From contig JAJKIL010000308.1 of assembly GCA_021154515.1 (NCBI GenBank), positions 1-5,892 on the forward strand: 5,892 bases of DNA, given 5' to 3'. The notes under the pieces were generated by a model, which was not told the origin of the DNA, did no database searches, and saw only the letters and a list, made by a program, of their open reading frames with translations. How positions within the stretch are numbered: the stretch's first letter is position 1; each line of letters begins with the position of its first letter. This stretch comes from Niastella sp. GTDB taxonomy: Bacteria > Bacteroidota > Bacteroidia > Chitinophagales > Chitinophagaceae. A program made the translations under genes and the position numbers. This document shows, one piece after another, positions 1 through 4,902 of the stretch.

Positions 1-894
1 CACCAGTATCAGCAAACAGGTAATTAAATTCAGGATGGCAATGCCGGTCATGATGGCCAGTACTATCAGGATGGTTTTATTCTGAAGGTTCAGCCAGTCG
101 AATATATTGGGATAAATGTATTTAACAGTATTGCTTTGTAACCCCAGGGGAATGTCAGGCACAATGGCTTCACTCACTTCATCCATGCGATTGTAATCAT
201 GCAGGAAGATCTCATATCCACCAATCAGGTCGGGGTTCCAGTCGTTTAACCGTTGAATTAACTTCAGGTCGCCAATGGCGATCAGCTTATCATATTCTTC
301 AATCCCGGTTTTAAAAATGCCGGACACTTTTAATTTACGGGTACGGGGTGCGGCGCCCGGTTGAATGAAATAAATGAGTACCTGGTCGTTCGTATCTAAT
401 TTTAACAAATTGGCTGTATAGGCGCTCAGCATAATTTCGTTACTGTAACCGCTATCGGTGAATTTCAGCCAATGTCCCCTTACCCTGAATTTTTCCAGGT
501 TATCGAAATCATAATCTCTTTCAACGCCTTTGAACAGTACGCCCTCGATGGTTTCAGCTGTTTTAAGAATGGCATTTTTGGTGGCAAACGCCTGCACGGT
601 TTTAATGGCGGGATATAATTTTTTGAGACCTTTTACTGAATCACTGCGATGAATGGGTGCTTCTTCGGCAATGGCAACCCGGGCTGAATAATAGCTTTGA
701 ATGCGAATATGCCCCCAGAAACTAAAAACCTTTTCACTGATGGTTTTTTGAAACCCGCTGGCAAACGTTAACGTCAGTATCATTACCGCAACGCTGATAA
801 CGGTGGCTCCAATTGACAACCGGATTACAAAACGGGAAAAAGATTTCTGTTGATTGAACGCTATTCGGCGTGCTATAAATGCGGCAATATTCAA
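1..894 (-). CDS. LolC/LolE-type ABC transporter permease, FtsX family (N-terminal 298 residues, 3' end outside window)
   Basis: This is an inner-membrane permease of the FtsX/MacB-like ABC class, resembling LolC/LolE, which extract lipoproteins from the inner membrane with a LolD-type ATPase. Seen: the N-terminus reads (M)NIAAFIARRIAFNQQKSFSR, a style typical of Bacteroidota homologues. One hydrophobic segment spans about residues 25-47. A soluble, presumably periplasmic domain covers about 50-265, and a second hydrophobic segment starts near 274 (KTILIVLAIMTGIAILNLIT) as the sequence leaves the window. The remaining two membrane segments of the usual four would lie outside. There is no in-frame ATG before the upstream stop, so TTG at 892-894 is chosen. 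A -7 motif at 915-922 would start the transcript near 910, making this the first usable start. The frame is intact for 298 codons. Family assignment is firm; the lipoprotein substrate is inferred, and another FtsX-family exporter is possible. Confidence 0.88.
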   Translation of the reverse strand, partial: MNIAAFIARRIAFNQQKSFSRFVIRLSIGATVISVAVMILTLTFASGFQKTISEKVFSFWGHIRIQSYYSARVAIAEEAPIHRSDSVKGLKKLYPAIKTVQAFATKNAILKTAETIEGVLFKGVERDYDFDNLEKFRVRGHWLKFTDSGYSNEIMLSAYTANLLKLDTNDQVLIYFIQPGAAPRTRKLKVSGIFKTGIEEYDKLIAIGDLKLIQRLNDWNPDLIGGYEIFLHDYNRMDEVSEAIVPDIPLGLQSNTVKYIYPNIFDWLNLQNKTILIVLAIMTGIAILNLITCLLILV

Positions 895-1017
895 CCGGCA
901 TAATTTTAGTTGGTCAAAAGTAACACTATTAAAACCAGGTTCCAAGTTTCAAGCTTTTGACTTTCAGCTTTCTGCTTAGCGCTTTTTTCCTATTTTTAAA
1001 GGGTCGAAACACACAAC
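895..1017. other. Divergent intergenic region with degenerate pyrimidine-rich repeats
   Basis: This gap separates the minus-strand permease from the plus-strand T9SS plug gene. Besides the permease promoter it holds imperfect repeats of a TTTCA(A)GCTTT unit (947-958, 962-971, with a weaker copy near 970-978). An 8-bp inverted repeat pairs GTCAAAAG (913-920) with CTTTTGAC (954-961). For the plus-strand gene the best -7 candidate is TATTTTTA at 991-998, one base off consensus and without a good -33 partner. An AAAGGG at 998-1003 is too far from the ATG for a normal Shine-Dalgarno site. Confidence 0.4.
915..945 (-). promoter_or_regulatory. Bacteroidota-type promoter for the permease gene
   Basis: On the minus strand the octamer TACTTTTG (922-915) matches the Bacteroidota -7 consensus TAnnTTTG. 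A TTG at 945-943 lies 20 bases upstream, a normal spacing for the -33 element. The predicted transcript starts near 910, leaving a leader of about 16 bases before the TTG start codon. This is inferred from motif and spacing only. Confidence 0.5.
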
Positions 1018-2313
1018 ATGAAAAATATTCTCATATTATTCGTATCAATTCTTATTTCCTTTGCGGGAAATGCGCAACTAACTGAAGGCGTAAACCTGCC
1101 CAACATCAAAACGGCTCAGTTATTCCCTTCCGGAAATCAGCTGGGTTATCCTGTACTGATGCTTAACAGTTCAGACAGGCTCGAACTGCATTTCGATGAC
1201 CTGGATGGCAACGTTAAAAGTTACTCCTATACGTACCAGTTGTGCAATGCCGACTGGACGCCCGCTATGTTGAGCAGCTTTGATTTTATTAAAGGGTTTT
1301 CTTACCAGCGAATCAGTAACTATCGCATTTCATCTGTTGCATTTACCCGTTATACGCATTACACTGCTGTAGTGCCTGATAATAACTGTGCACCTTCCCG
1401 CTCGGGCAATTATATCCTGAAAGTATATTTGAATGGCGATACGTCAAAAGTGGCGTTTACCAAACGCTTTTTGGTTGTAGATAACCAGACATCCATATTC
1501 GCGCAAATACAACAACCATTTAACGGGGAAATATTCCGTAGCTGGCAAAAAATACCCTTCCAGGTTGCGCTGGGCGACCGGTTACAGGTAATGAATCACC
1601 TGCAACAGATAAAAGTGATGATCCTGCAAAACAACCGGTGGGACAATGCCCTCATTAATGTAAGACCTACTTTTTTCTCAGGCAAAAAGCTTGATTTCAA
1701 TACCGAGGACCAGATCGTAATGCCGGGTGGTAAAGAATGGCGCTGGCTCGACCTGCGCAGCCTTCGCCTGCAAAGCGATCGTGTGGCAAAAGCCAATTAT
1801 AATACCCGCAGTACTGAAATATTTGTAAAACCCGATGTTGACAGAAGCCAGCAGCGTTTTGTATATTATAAAGATATCAACGGCATGTACACCGTTGAAA
1901 CCACAGAAAGCCTTAATCCATACTGGCAAACCGATTATGCTACGGTACACTTCACCTATATTCCTCCAGAAAATGTACCGTTTGAAAACAAAGACCTTTT
2001 TTTGATCGGGGCGTTGAACAATTATAACCTCGACGACAGCGCTAAAATGGTTTTCAATAACGACACCCGGGTGTATGAAAAAACACTTTTCCTGAAACAG
2101 GGATACTATAACTATAATTATGTGACCATCGATCAGGGCGACACCAAAAGAGCGGCCAGCTATGAAAATACCGAAGGCAATTATTGGGATACCGAAAATG
2201 ACTATATGATCCTGGTGTATTACCGTGCCTTGGCCGGACGTGCAGATGAACTGGTAGGTATTACGCATGTGAATTCATTGACCGGGCGTAAAGGAATTGG
2301 CGGACAACCATAG
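1018..2313 (+). CDS. Type IX secretion system plug-family protein (DUF5103)
   Basis: This 431-residue exported protein belongs to the DUF5103 family. That family includes the Plug protein that seals the SprA translocon of the Bacteroidota type IX secretion system when the channel is idle. Seen: a signal peptide at residues 1-19 (basic MK, hydrophobic core, cleavage after GNA). An N-terminal beta-rich domain of about 25-155 carries family-like blocks: LELHFDDLDGNVKSYSY at 55-71, CNADWTP at 76-82, YTHYTAVVP at 112-120, SGNYILKVY at 129-137 and the closing RFLVVD at 150-155. The rest is a second beta-rich region rich in aromatic residues. Length is about normal for the family. It lacks the lipobox cysteine of a lipoprotein, so it is probably periplasmic or on the periplasmic face of the outer membrane. 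No other T9SS gene is nearby, which is usual since T9SS genes are scattered. Family membership is secure; the exact plug role is by analogy. Confidence 0.85.
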   Translation: MKNILILFVSILISFAGNAQLTEGVNLPNIKTAQLFPSGNQLGYPVLMLNSSDRLELHFDDLDGNVKSYSYTYQLCNADWTPAMLSSFDFIKGFSYQRISNYRISSVAFTRYTHYTAVVPDNNCAPSRSGNYILKVYLNGDTSKVAFTKRFLVVDNQTSIFAQIQQPFNGEIFRSWQKIPFQVALGDRLQVMNHLQQIKVMILQNNRWDNALINVRPTFFSGKKLDFNTEDQIVMPGGKEWRWLDLRSLRLQSDRVAKANYNTRSTEIFVKPDVDRSQQRFVYYKDINGMYTVETTESLNPYWQTDYATVHFTYIPPENVPFENKDLFLIGALNNYNLDDSAKMVFNNDTRVYEKTLFLKQGYYNYNYVTIDQGDTKRAASYENTEGNYWDTENDYMILVYYRALAGRADELVGITHVNSLTGRKGIGGQP

Positions 2314-2319
2314 GTAATA

Positions 2320-2387
2320 GACAATAAGCATAGGCAAGCCTAAACAAATTTTATAAGATTTTTGCCCATTGCCAATTGCTTATTGTC
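2320..2387. repeat. 11-bp perfect inverted repeat between the plug gene and ffs
   Basis: GACAATAAGCA at 2320-2330 is the exact reverse complement of TGCTTATTGTC at 2377-2387, with 46 bases between. Partial matching continues beyond the arms: GGCAA at 2333-2337 against TTGCC near 2369-2373. The left arm starts seven bases after the plug gene's stop codon, so the structure could act as its transcript end, but no T tract follows. The right arm covers the predicted -33 element of the ffs promoter. It may be one copy of a dispersed intergenic repeat. Confidence 0.6.
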
Positions 2388-2407
2388 AATTGATTTCCCT
2401 ACATTTG
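2376..2407 (+). promoter_or_regulatory. Bacteroidota-type promoter for the SRP RNA gene
   Basis: TACATTTG at 2400-2407 is an exact match to the -7 consensus TAnnTTTG. A TTG at 2376-2378 sits 21 bases upstream as the -33 element. The predicted transcription start, about 2411-2414, coincides with the 5' base of the closing helix of the SRP RNA, which supports both calls. Confidence 0.7.
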
Positions 2408-2410
2408 CAG

Positions 2411-2509
2411 CCGGCAGGTCTTACACGACCAGCTCCCGCTGAACCCCCCCAGGGCCGGAAGGCAGCAAGGGTAGGTGGTTGTAGCGGTGCGATGTAAATC
2501 GCCTGCCTT
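2411..2509 (+). ncRNA. ffs: Small bacterial signal recognition particle RNA (4.5S type)
   Basis: This is the RNA scaffold of the signal recognition particle, which binds Ffh and guides nascent membrane and secretory proteins to FtsY and SecYEG. Seen: the conserved apical domain GGGCCGGAAGGCAGCAAGG at 2452-2470, with a GGAA tetraloop (2457-2460) closed by GCC/GGC (2454-2456 with 2461-2463). The internal loop has AGCA on its 3' side, and CCC/GGG pairs below it (2448-2450 with 2469-2471). Nested helices continue outward: AACC/GGTT (2442-2445 with 2477-2480), CCGCT/AGCGG (2436-2440 with 2483-2487), TTACA/TGTAA (2421-2425 with 2493-2497) and the closing GGCAGG/CCTGCC (2413-2418 with 2502-2507). 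At about 100 bases it is the short form without an Alu domain. Exact ends are estimated. Confidence 0.95.
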
Positions 2510-2522
2510 TTTTTCTTTTTTT
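2502..2522 (+). terminator. T-tract terminator of the SRP RNA gene
   Basis: The 3' arm of the RNA's own closing helix (CCTGCC, 2502-2507) runs directly into seven T, one C and seven T (2508-2522). The mature RNA's terminal helix plus this T tract would work as an intrinsic terminator. Confidence 0.7.
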
Positions 2523-2527
2523 GGTGA

Positions 2528-2620
2528 ATGCAAATTGCATATAACCCGACAGAACTGCACCAGCAGATTGAAGAAACTACCGCGAAAATACCAGCTCACT
2601 CACTCAGTTATTACAAGTAA
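2528..2620 (+). CDS. Possible 30-codon small ORF between ffs and transaldolase
   Basis: An ATG at 2528, immediately after an in-frame TGA, opens 30 codons ending in TAA at 2618-2620. The peptide begins MQIAYNPTELHQQIEETTAK and ends in SYYK. Its composition is protein-like: a hydrophilic helix-prone middle (about residues 8-20) and no membrane segment or signal peptide. It starts six bases after the ffs T tract, so it would need readthrough from ffs or its own promoter, and no clear promoter is seen. The ATG is part of a 13-bp palindrome (2528-2540). I recognise no family. It could be a real small protein, the remnant of a longer gene, or a chance ORF. Confidence 0.25.
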   Translation: MQIAYNPTELHQQIEETTAKIPAHSLSYYK

Positions 2621-2642
2621 GCCTAAAAACAACAGGAAGTTG

Positions 2643-2650
2643 TAAATTTG
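2643..2650 (+). promoter_or_regulatory. Candidate -7 element for the transaldolase gene
   Basis: TAAATTTG matches TAnnTTTG exactly and lies 35 bases before the transaldolase ATG, giving a predicted start near 2655. No TTG is found at the expected -33 distance, so the promoter call rests on one element. Confidence 0.4.
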
Positions 2651-2685
2651 TATTTGCAATAAGCATTTTTAAATCTATAATAATC

Positions 2686-3363
2686 ATGAAGTTTTTTATT
2701 GATACAGCGAATCTTGCCCAAATTAAAGAAGCCCACGACCTGGGTATCCTGGATGGCGTTACTACCAACCCCTCACTGATGGCCAAAGAAGGCGTTAAAG
2801 GAGAAGATGCAGTAATGAAACATTACCTCACCATTTGTGAACTGGTTGATGGTGGCGATATAAGTGCAGAAGTATTGTCTACTAAAGTAGATGAAATTAT
2901 TGAAGAAGGTAAAAAGCTGGCAGCTATTCACCCCAGCATTGTGGTAAAAGTACCGATGATTAAAGATGGCGTGAAAGCATTGAAATGGTTCTCTGATAAC
3001 GGTATTAAAACCAATTGTACATTGGTATTCTCAGCCGGTCAGGCAATTCTGGCTGCTAAAGCAGGCGCCAATTACGTTTCACCGTTCATTGGCCGTATCG
3101 ACGATAGCAACTGGGATGGTGTTGAACTGATAAAACAAATTTCGCAGATCTATAAAATTCAGGGATATAAAACAGAGATCCTGGCAGCTTCTATCCGCAG
3201 CCCATTGCATATTGTAAAATGTGCTGAAGCAGGTGCTGATGTGGTTACTTCACCGCTGGAACCAATCCTGGGCCTGTTGAAACATCCGTTAACTGATATC
3301 GGTCTGGCTAAATTCCTCGACGACGCTAAGAAAATGCAAGCTGAGTTGGCCACAGTTAAATAA
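2686..3363 (+). CDS. tal: Transaldolase, short form (TalC/FSA-like subfamily)
   Basis: This cytosolic enzyme transfers a dihydroxyacetone unit between sedoheptulose 7-phosphate and glyceraldehyde 3-phosphate in the non-oxidative pentose phosphate pathway. Seen: 225 residues, the length of the short decameric subfamily. The N-terminus MKFFIDTANL leads to DGVTTNPSL at 23-31. The Schiff-base lysine is K88 in VVKVPM. NCTLVFS lies at 110-116, YVSPFIGRIDD at 130-140, the phosphate-binding region AASIRSP at 167-173, and VTSPLEPI near 187-194. E62 and F134 occupy positions that are Gln59 and Tyr131 in E. coli fructose-6-phosphate aldolase; Glu and Phe there are the transaldolase residues, so true transaldolase is favoured over aldolase. 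It is probably a single-gene transcript ending at the hairpin 20 bases downstream. The ATG has an A/T-rich leader without a Shine-Dalgarno site. Confidence 0.95.
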   Translation: MKFFIDTANLAQIKEAHDLGILDGVTTNPSLMAKEGVKGEDAVMKHYLTICELVDGGDISAEVLSTKVDEIIEEGKKLAAIHPSIVVKVPMIKDGVKALKWFSDNGIKTNCTLVFSAGQAILAAKAGANYVSPFIGRIDDSNWDGVELIKQISQIYKIQGYKTEILAASIRSPLHIVKCAEAGADVVTSPLEPILGLLKHPLTDIGLAKFLDDAKKMQAELATVK

Positions 3364-3382
3364 AGAAGAGTAAAGCATTTAT

Positions 3383-3428
3383 AAAGTAAAATGCCATCCT
3401 GACTTTAGCCGGGATGGCATTTTACTTT
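3383..3428. terminator. Bidirectional hairpin terminator between convergent genes
   Basis: The 17-base arm at 3383-3399 is the exact reverse complement of 3412-3428, with a 12-base loop. The base of the stem is A/T-rich (AAAGTAAAA against TTTTACTTT) and the top is G/C-rich (GCCATCC). It lies between the transaldolase stop (3363) and the end of the converging minus-strand gene (3453). It can therefore terminate both transcripts, each arm supplying the U-rich side for one direction. Confidence 0.9.
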
Positions 3429-3452
3429 GTATGAAGCTTCTTACTTCTTACA

Positions 3453-3905
3453 TCAGGTTCCTGTTACAAAACCCTTCGAATTTCTTTTATTCCTTCGGGA
3501 GGAAGGGATGTTGAGTATTTCATCAACCGTTCGGAGCCGTTCATTATCTTCTACTTTCTTGATGTAGATGTCTATTTCCTTCCAGATAGTGCTATTATTT
3601 TTCAACACCGCTTTTACGGTCACTTTTTCGCCTTTGAAAGCGGTGTCAAGCACCAGACTGTTACCCACAAATTTTCCGGCAGTGGAAGTGAAATCGATCT
3701 CTTTATTGGTCAGGGGCAGCCAGTGGCCGTTCGATAGTTTGCCATCGACATTAATATAATTATGCACACCTTTTTTAAGGCTGTCGGTATACAGGTGAAA
3801 GAAAATACTGTCAACCTGTTGGGCCCGGCCAACCAAACTGGCGGATGTTACCAACAGCAATAAAAGAAGCTGCTTAACGGGTACGATGGTGATCTTTTTC
3901 AACAT
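3453..3905 (-). CDS. Secreted protein of unknown function
   Basis: I do not recognise the family. The 150-residue product starts MLKKITIVPVKQLLLLLLVT, a clear signal peptide with a basic start and a leucine-rich core. Cleavage is likely after GRA near residue 28, with no lipobox cysteine, so it should be a soluble periplasmic or exported protein. Residues 30-115 alternate polar and hydrophobic residues in a beta-sandwich manner, with a KEIDFTSTAGKFVGNSLVLD stretch at 68-87 and EKVTVKAVLK at 93-102, reminiscent of an Ig-like domain. The C-terminal 30 or so residues are charged and end in a basic segment (SRRNKRNSKG). There is no T9SS C-terminal sorting domain. A -7 motif TATTTTTG at 3936-3929 would give a leader of about 20 bases and supports this ATG. 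It converges on the transaldolase gene and shares its terminator. Confidence 0.75.
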   Translation of the reverse strand: MLKKITIVPVKQLLLLLLVTSASLVGRAQQVDSIFFHLYTDSLKKGVHNYINVDGKLSNGHWLPLTNKEIDFTSTAGKFVGNSLVLDTAFKGEKVTVKAVLKNNSTIWKEIDIYIKKVEDNERLRTVDEILNIPSSRRNKRNSKGFVTGT

Positions 3906-3928
3906 GCTATTTAGCGTATAATTTTCTT

Positions 3929-3936
3929 CAAAAATA
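3929..3936 (-). promoter_or_regulatory. Candidate -7 element for the secreted-protein gene
   Basis: TATTTTTG on the minus strand fits TAnnTTTG and lies 24 bases before the ATG at 3905. No TTG is found at the proper -33 distance. Confidence 0.4.
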
Positions 3937-4024
3937 CAACGGTTTATTTGTCGTATTATTTGACACTAACAATGCCCCGGGGTTATTTAGCCAGTCTATA
4001 AATTCCTGTTAACGGCACAACGGG

Positions 4025-4345
4025 TTAATTGTCAACCGGGGCCAGGGTCAGCACTTCCTCATAATGCCGCACTACGGGGTCGTATCGTACCATCATTTCC
4101 TGGGCAATGAGCGGCACAACGGCAATATCGGCGGTATCGCCGGCAAATTCCCTGATGGCGTTCATATTGTCCCAATAGGTCACTACCAGGTATTCAATAC
4201 CATCCGTAACTACCCGTTGCTGGATAGACGCATTTAAAAATCCTTTAATGGAAGACAGCTTTTTCAGCGTGTCGTTCTGCAAATGATGGAGATAATCTGC
4301 TGAACGCTCAGGTTTTACAACACCTGTCCAGTTTCTTGTAATCAT
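4025..4345 (-). CDS. Antibiotic biosynthesis monooxygenase (ABM) fold protein
   Basis: The 106-residue product has the single-domain ferredoxin-like fold of the ABM / dimeric alpha-beta barrel superfamily. Seen: a first strand MITRNWTGVV (1-10), an acidic-basic helix (about 12-31) and a G-F turn before the second strand (SIKGFLNASIQQR, 32-44). Then come IEYLVVTYWDNMNAIREFAG at 50-69 and a C-terminal strand ending in a YDPVVRHYEEV motif (88-98). The YWD...AI..FAG block is typical of these small proteins. Members include cofactor-less monooxygenases and many stress or unknown-function proteins, so the substrate cannot be named. No cofactor motif or signal peptide is seen, so it is probably a cytosolic dimer. 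It lies 95 bases downstream of hicB on the same strand, with an inverted repeat between, so it is probably transcribed separately. Confidence 0.8.
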   Translation of the reverse strand: MITRNWTGVVKPERSADYLHHLQNDTLKKLSSIKGFLNASIQQRVVTDGIEYLVVTYWDNMNAIREFAGDTADIAVVPLIAQEMMVRYDPVVRHYEEVLTLAPVDN

Positions 4346-4367
4346 AGCAAAGTGGGTTTGATTAGTT

Positions 4368-4427
4368 TAAATAAGTCAAGTATATAATAGGGATATTGCA
4401 ATGGAAATGCCTGGACTTGCTTATTTA
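4368..4427. repeat. 12-bp inverted repeat with one bulge between hicB and the ABM gene
   Basis: TAAATAAG (4368-4375) pairs with CTTATTTA (4420-4427). After a one-base bulge (T4376), CAAG (4377-4380) pairs with CTTG (4416-4419), leaving a 35-base loop. On the minus strand it starts 14 bases after the hicB stop, so it may end the hicAB transcript. The loop also covers the likely promoter area of the ABM gene, so an operator role is possible. Confidence 0.45.
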
Positions 4428-4440
4428 GGGGAGAATAAAT

Positions 4441-4659
4441 TTAAGCTGCGACTTCTATCATTTCAGCTTTTAAGTGGCTGGGCGGGGGGATTGGTTTTCC
4501 AGTTTCTTTTAAATCTTCCAGGAATAATGCAATGGCCTCTTTAATATGTTCTCTTGCTTCTTCGAGGGTTTCACCACAGGAATAACAACCATCCAGATCC
4601 GGGACACGAGCCCAAATGGATCCATCGGCAGATCTTTCATAAACGACCAGGTATTGCAT
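4441..4659 (-). CDS. hicB: HicB family antitoxin, short form
   Basis: This is the antitoxin of a type II HicAB module, which binds HicA and blocks its RNase activity. The 72 residues show the HicB fold: MQYLVVYERSADGSIWARVP (1-20), DLDGCYSCGETLEEA (21-35), then a helix (EHIKEAIALFLEDLKETGKP, 37-56) and a proline-rich PIPPPS tail at 57-61. The P-D-L-x-G-C block followed by S-x-G-x-T-xx-E-A is diagnostic. An ATG 63 bases further upstream is in frame, but its extra 21 residues overlap the end of hicA and do not resemble a HicB start, so the start at 4659 is used. It lies 31 bases after hicA. At this length it has no clear ribbon-helix-helix or HTH DNA-binding domain, unlike many longer HicB proteins. 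Confidence 0.9.
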   Translation of the reverse strand: MQYLVVYERSADGSIWARVPDLDGCYSCGETLEEAREHIKEAIALFLEDLKETGKPIPPPSHLKAEMIEVAA

Positions 4660-4664
4660 ACTTA

Positions 4665-4672
4665 CAAATTTA
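4665..4672 (-). promoter_or_regulatory. Candidate -7 element inside the hicA-hicB gap
   Basis: TAAATTTG on the minus strand (4672-4665) exactly fits TAnnTTTG. A TTG at 4700-4698 lies 25 bases upstream, slightly too far for a good -33 element. Transcription would start at about 4658-4661, at the hicB ATG itself, giving a nearly leaderless antitoxin message. In A/T-rich DNA a chance match is possible. Confidence 0.25.
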
Positions 4673-4690
4673 AGCTTTATAGAATCATTT

Positions 4691-4882
4691 TTATTTCCAA
4701 CCAGCCTTCTTTTTGATATCATTTAATACACCAATAGAAGGCTCCTTATTACCACCGTGATCTGGAAGCACAATCCTGAGCTCAGGTTTATCTGGGTGTT
4801 TATATATCTTATGACTTCCTTTTTGGCGTGCCTGGAACCAGCCCTCACTTTCCAGTCTTTGGATAATTTCCCTCGTTTTCAT
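4691..4882 (-). CDS. hicA: HicA family toxin (mRNA interferase)
   Basis: This is the toxin of a type II module: a small double-stranded-RNA-binding-like fold that cleaves mRNA and stops growth when free of HicB. Seen: 63 residues, within the normal 55-85 range. MKTREIIQRLESEGWFQARQ forms the first helix and strand (1-20). The catalytic block KGSHKIYKHP at 21-30 contains His24, the expected active-site histidine. LRIVLPDHGGNKEPSIGVLN (35-54) is the conserved second half, followed by the final helix DIKKKAGWK. All key residues are present, so it appears intact and active. It is the first gene of the hicA-hicB pair, is transcribed away from smc, and has a palindrome over its start codon. This small module is the only accessory element seen in the window. 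Confidence 0.92.
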   Translation of the reverse strand: MKTREIIQRLESEGWFQARQKGSHKIYKHPDKPELRIVLPDHGGNKEPSIGVLNDIKKKAGWK

Positions 4883-4902
4883 TATGGTTAATTAACATAA
4901 TG
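4880..4902. promoter_or_regulatory. Candidate operator palindrome at the hicA start codon
   Basis: CATTATG (4880-4886) and CATAATG (4896-4902) form a perfect 7-bp inverted repeat across a 9-base A/T-rich spacer, which contributes to the inner palindrome GTTAATTAAC (4887-4896). The left arm includes the hicA start codon (4880-4882). A further ATTATGGT copy at 4919-4926 repeats 4881-4888 directly. Type II TA operons are usually autoregulated at such sites, so this is a plausible HicB or HicAB operator; binding is inferred. Confidence 0.5.

Noticed and set aside
1678..2268. Long open frame of 196 codons on the minus strand.
   Set aside because: It lies wholly antisense to the T9SS plug gene, whose family blocks are clear. 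The antisense product is a low-complexity Ile/Val/Phe-rich string with no recognisable domain.
2313..2400. A CRISPR-like or tandem-repeat reading of the repeated CAATTG/ATTGTC words.
   Set aside because: There are no equal-length repeats with regular spacers; the words form one inverted repeat with decayed flanks.
2399..2599. Open frame of 66 codons on the minus strand across the SRP RNA gene.
   Set aside because: The plus strand carries a well-supported structured RNA here. The antisense peptide is Cys/Arg/Pro-rich noise derived from it.
3975..3982. The palindrome CCCCGGGG in the gap between the ABM gene and the secreted-protein gene.
   Set aside because: It is only 8 bp, with no flanking symmetry and no placement relative to a promoter that would suggest function.
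4441..4722. A 93-residue version of HicB from the upstream ATG at 4722.
   Set aside because: The extra 21 residues overlap the end of hicA and do not look like a HicB N-terminus; the conserved fold begins at the Met encoded at 4659.
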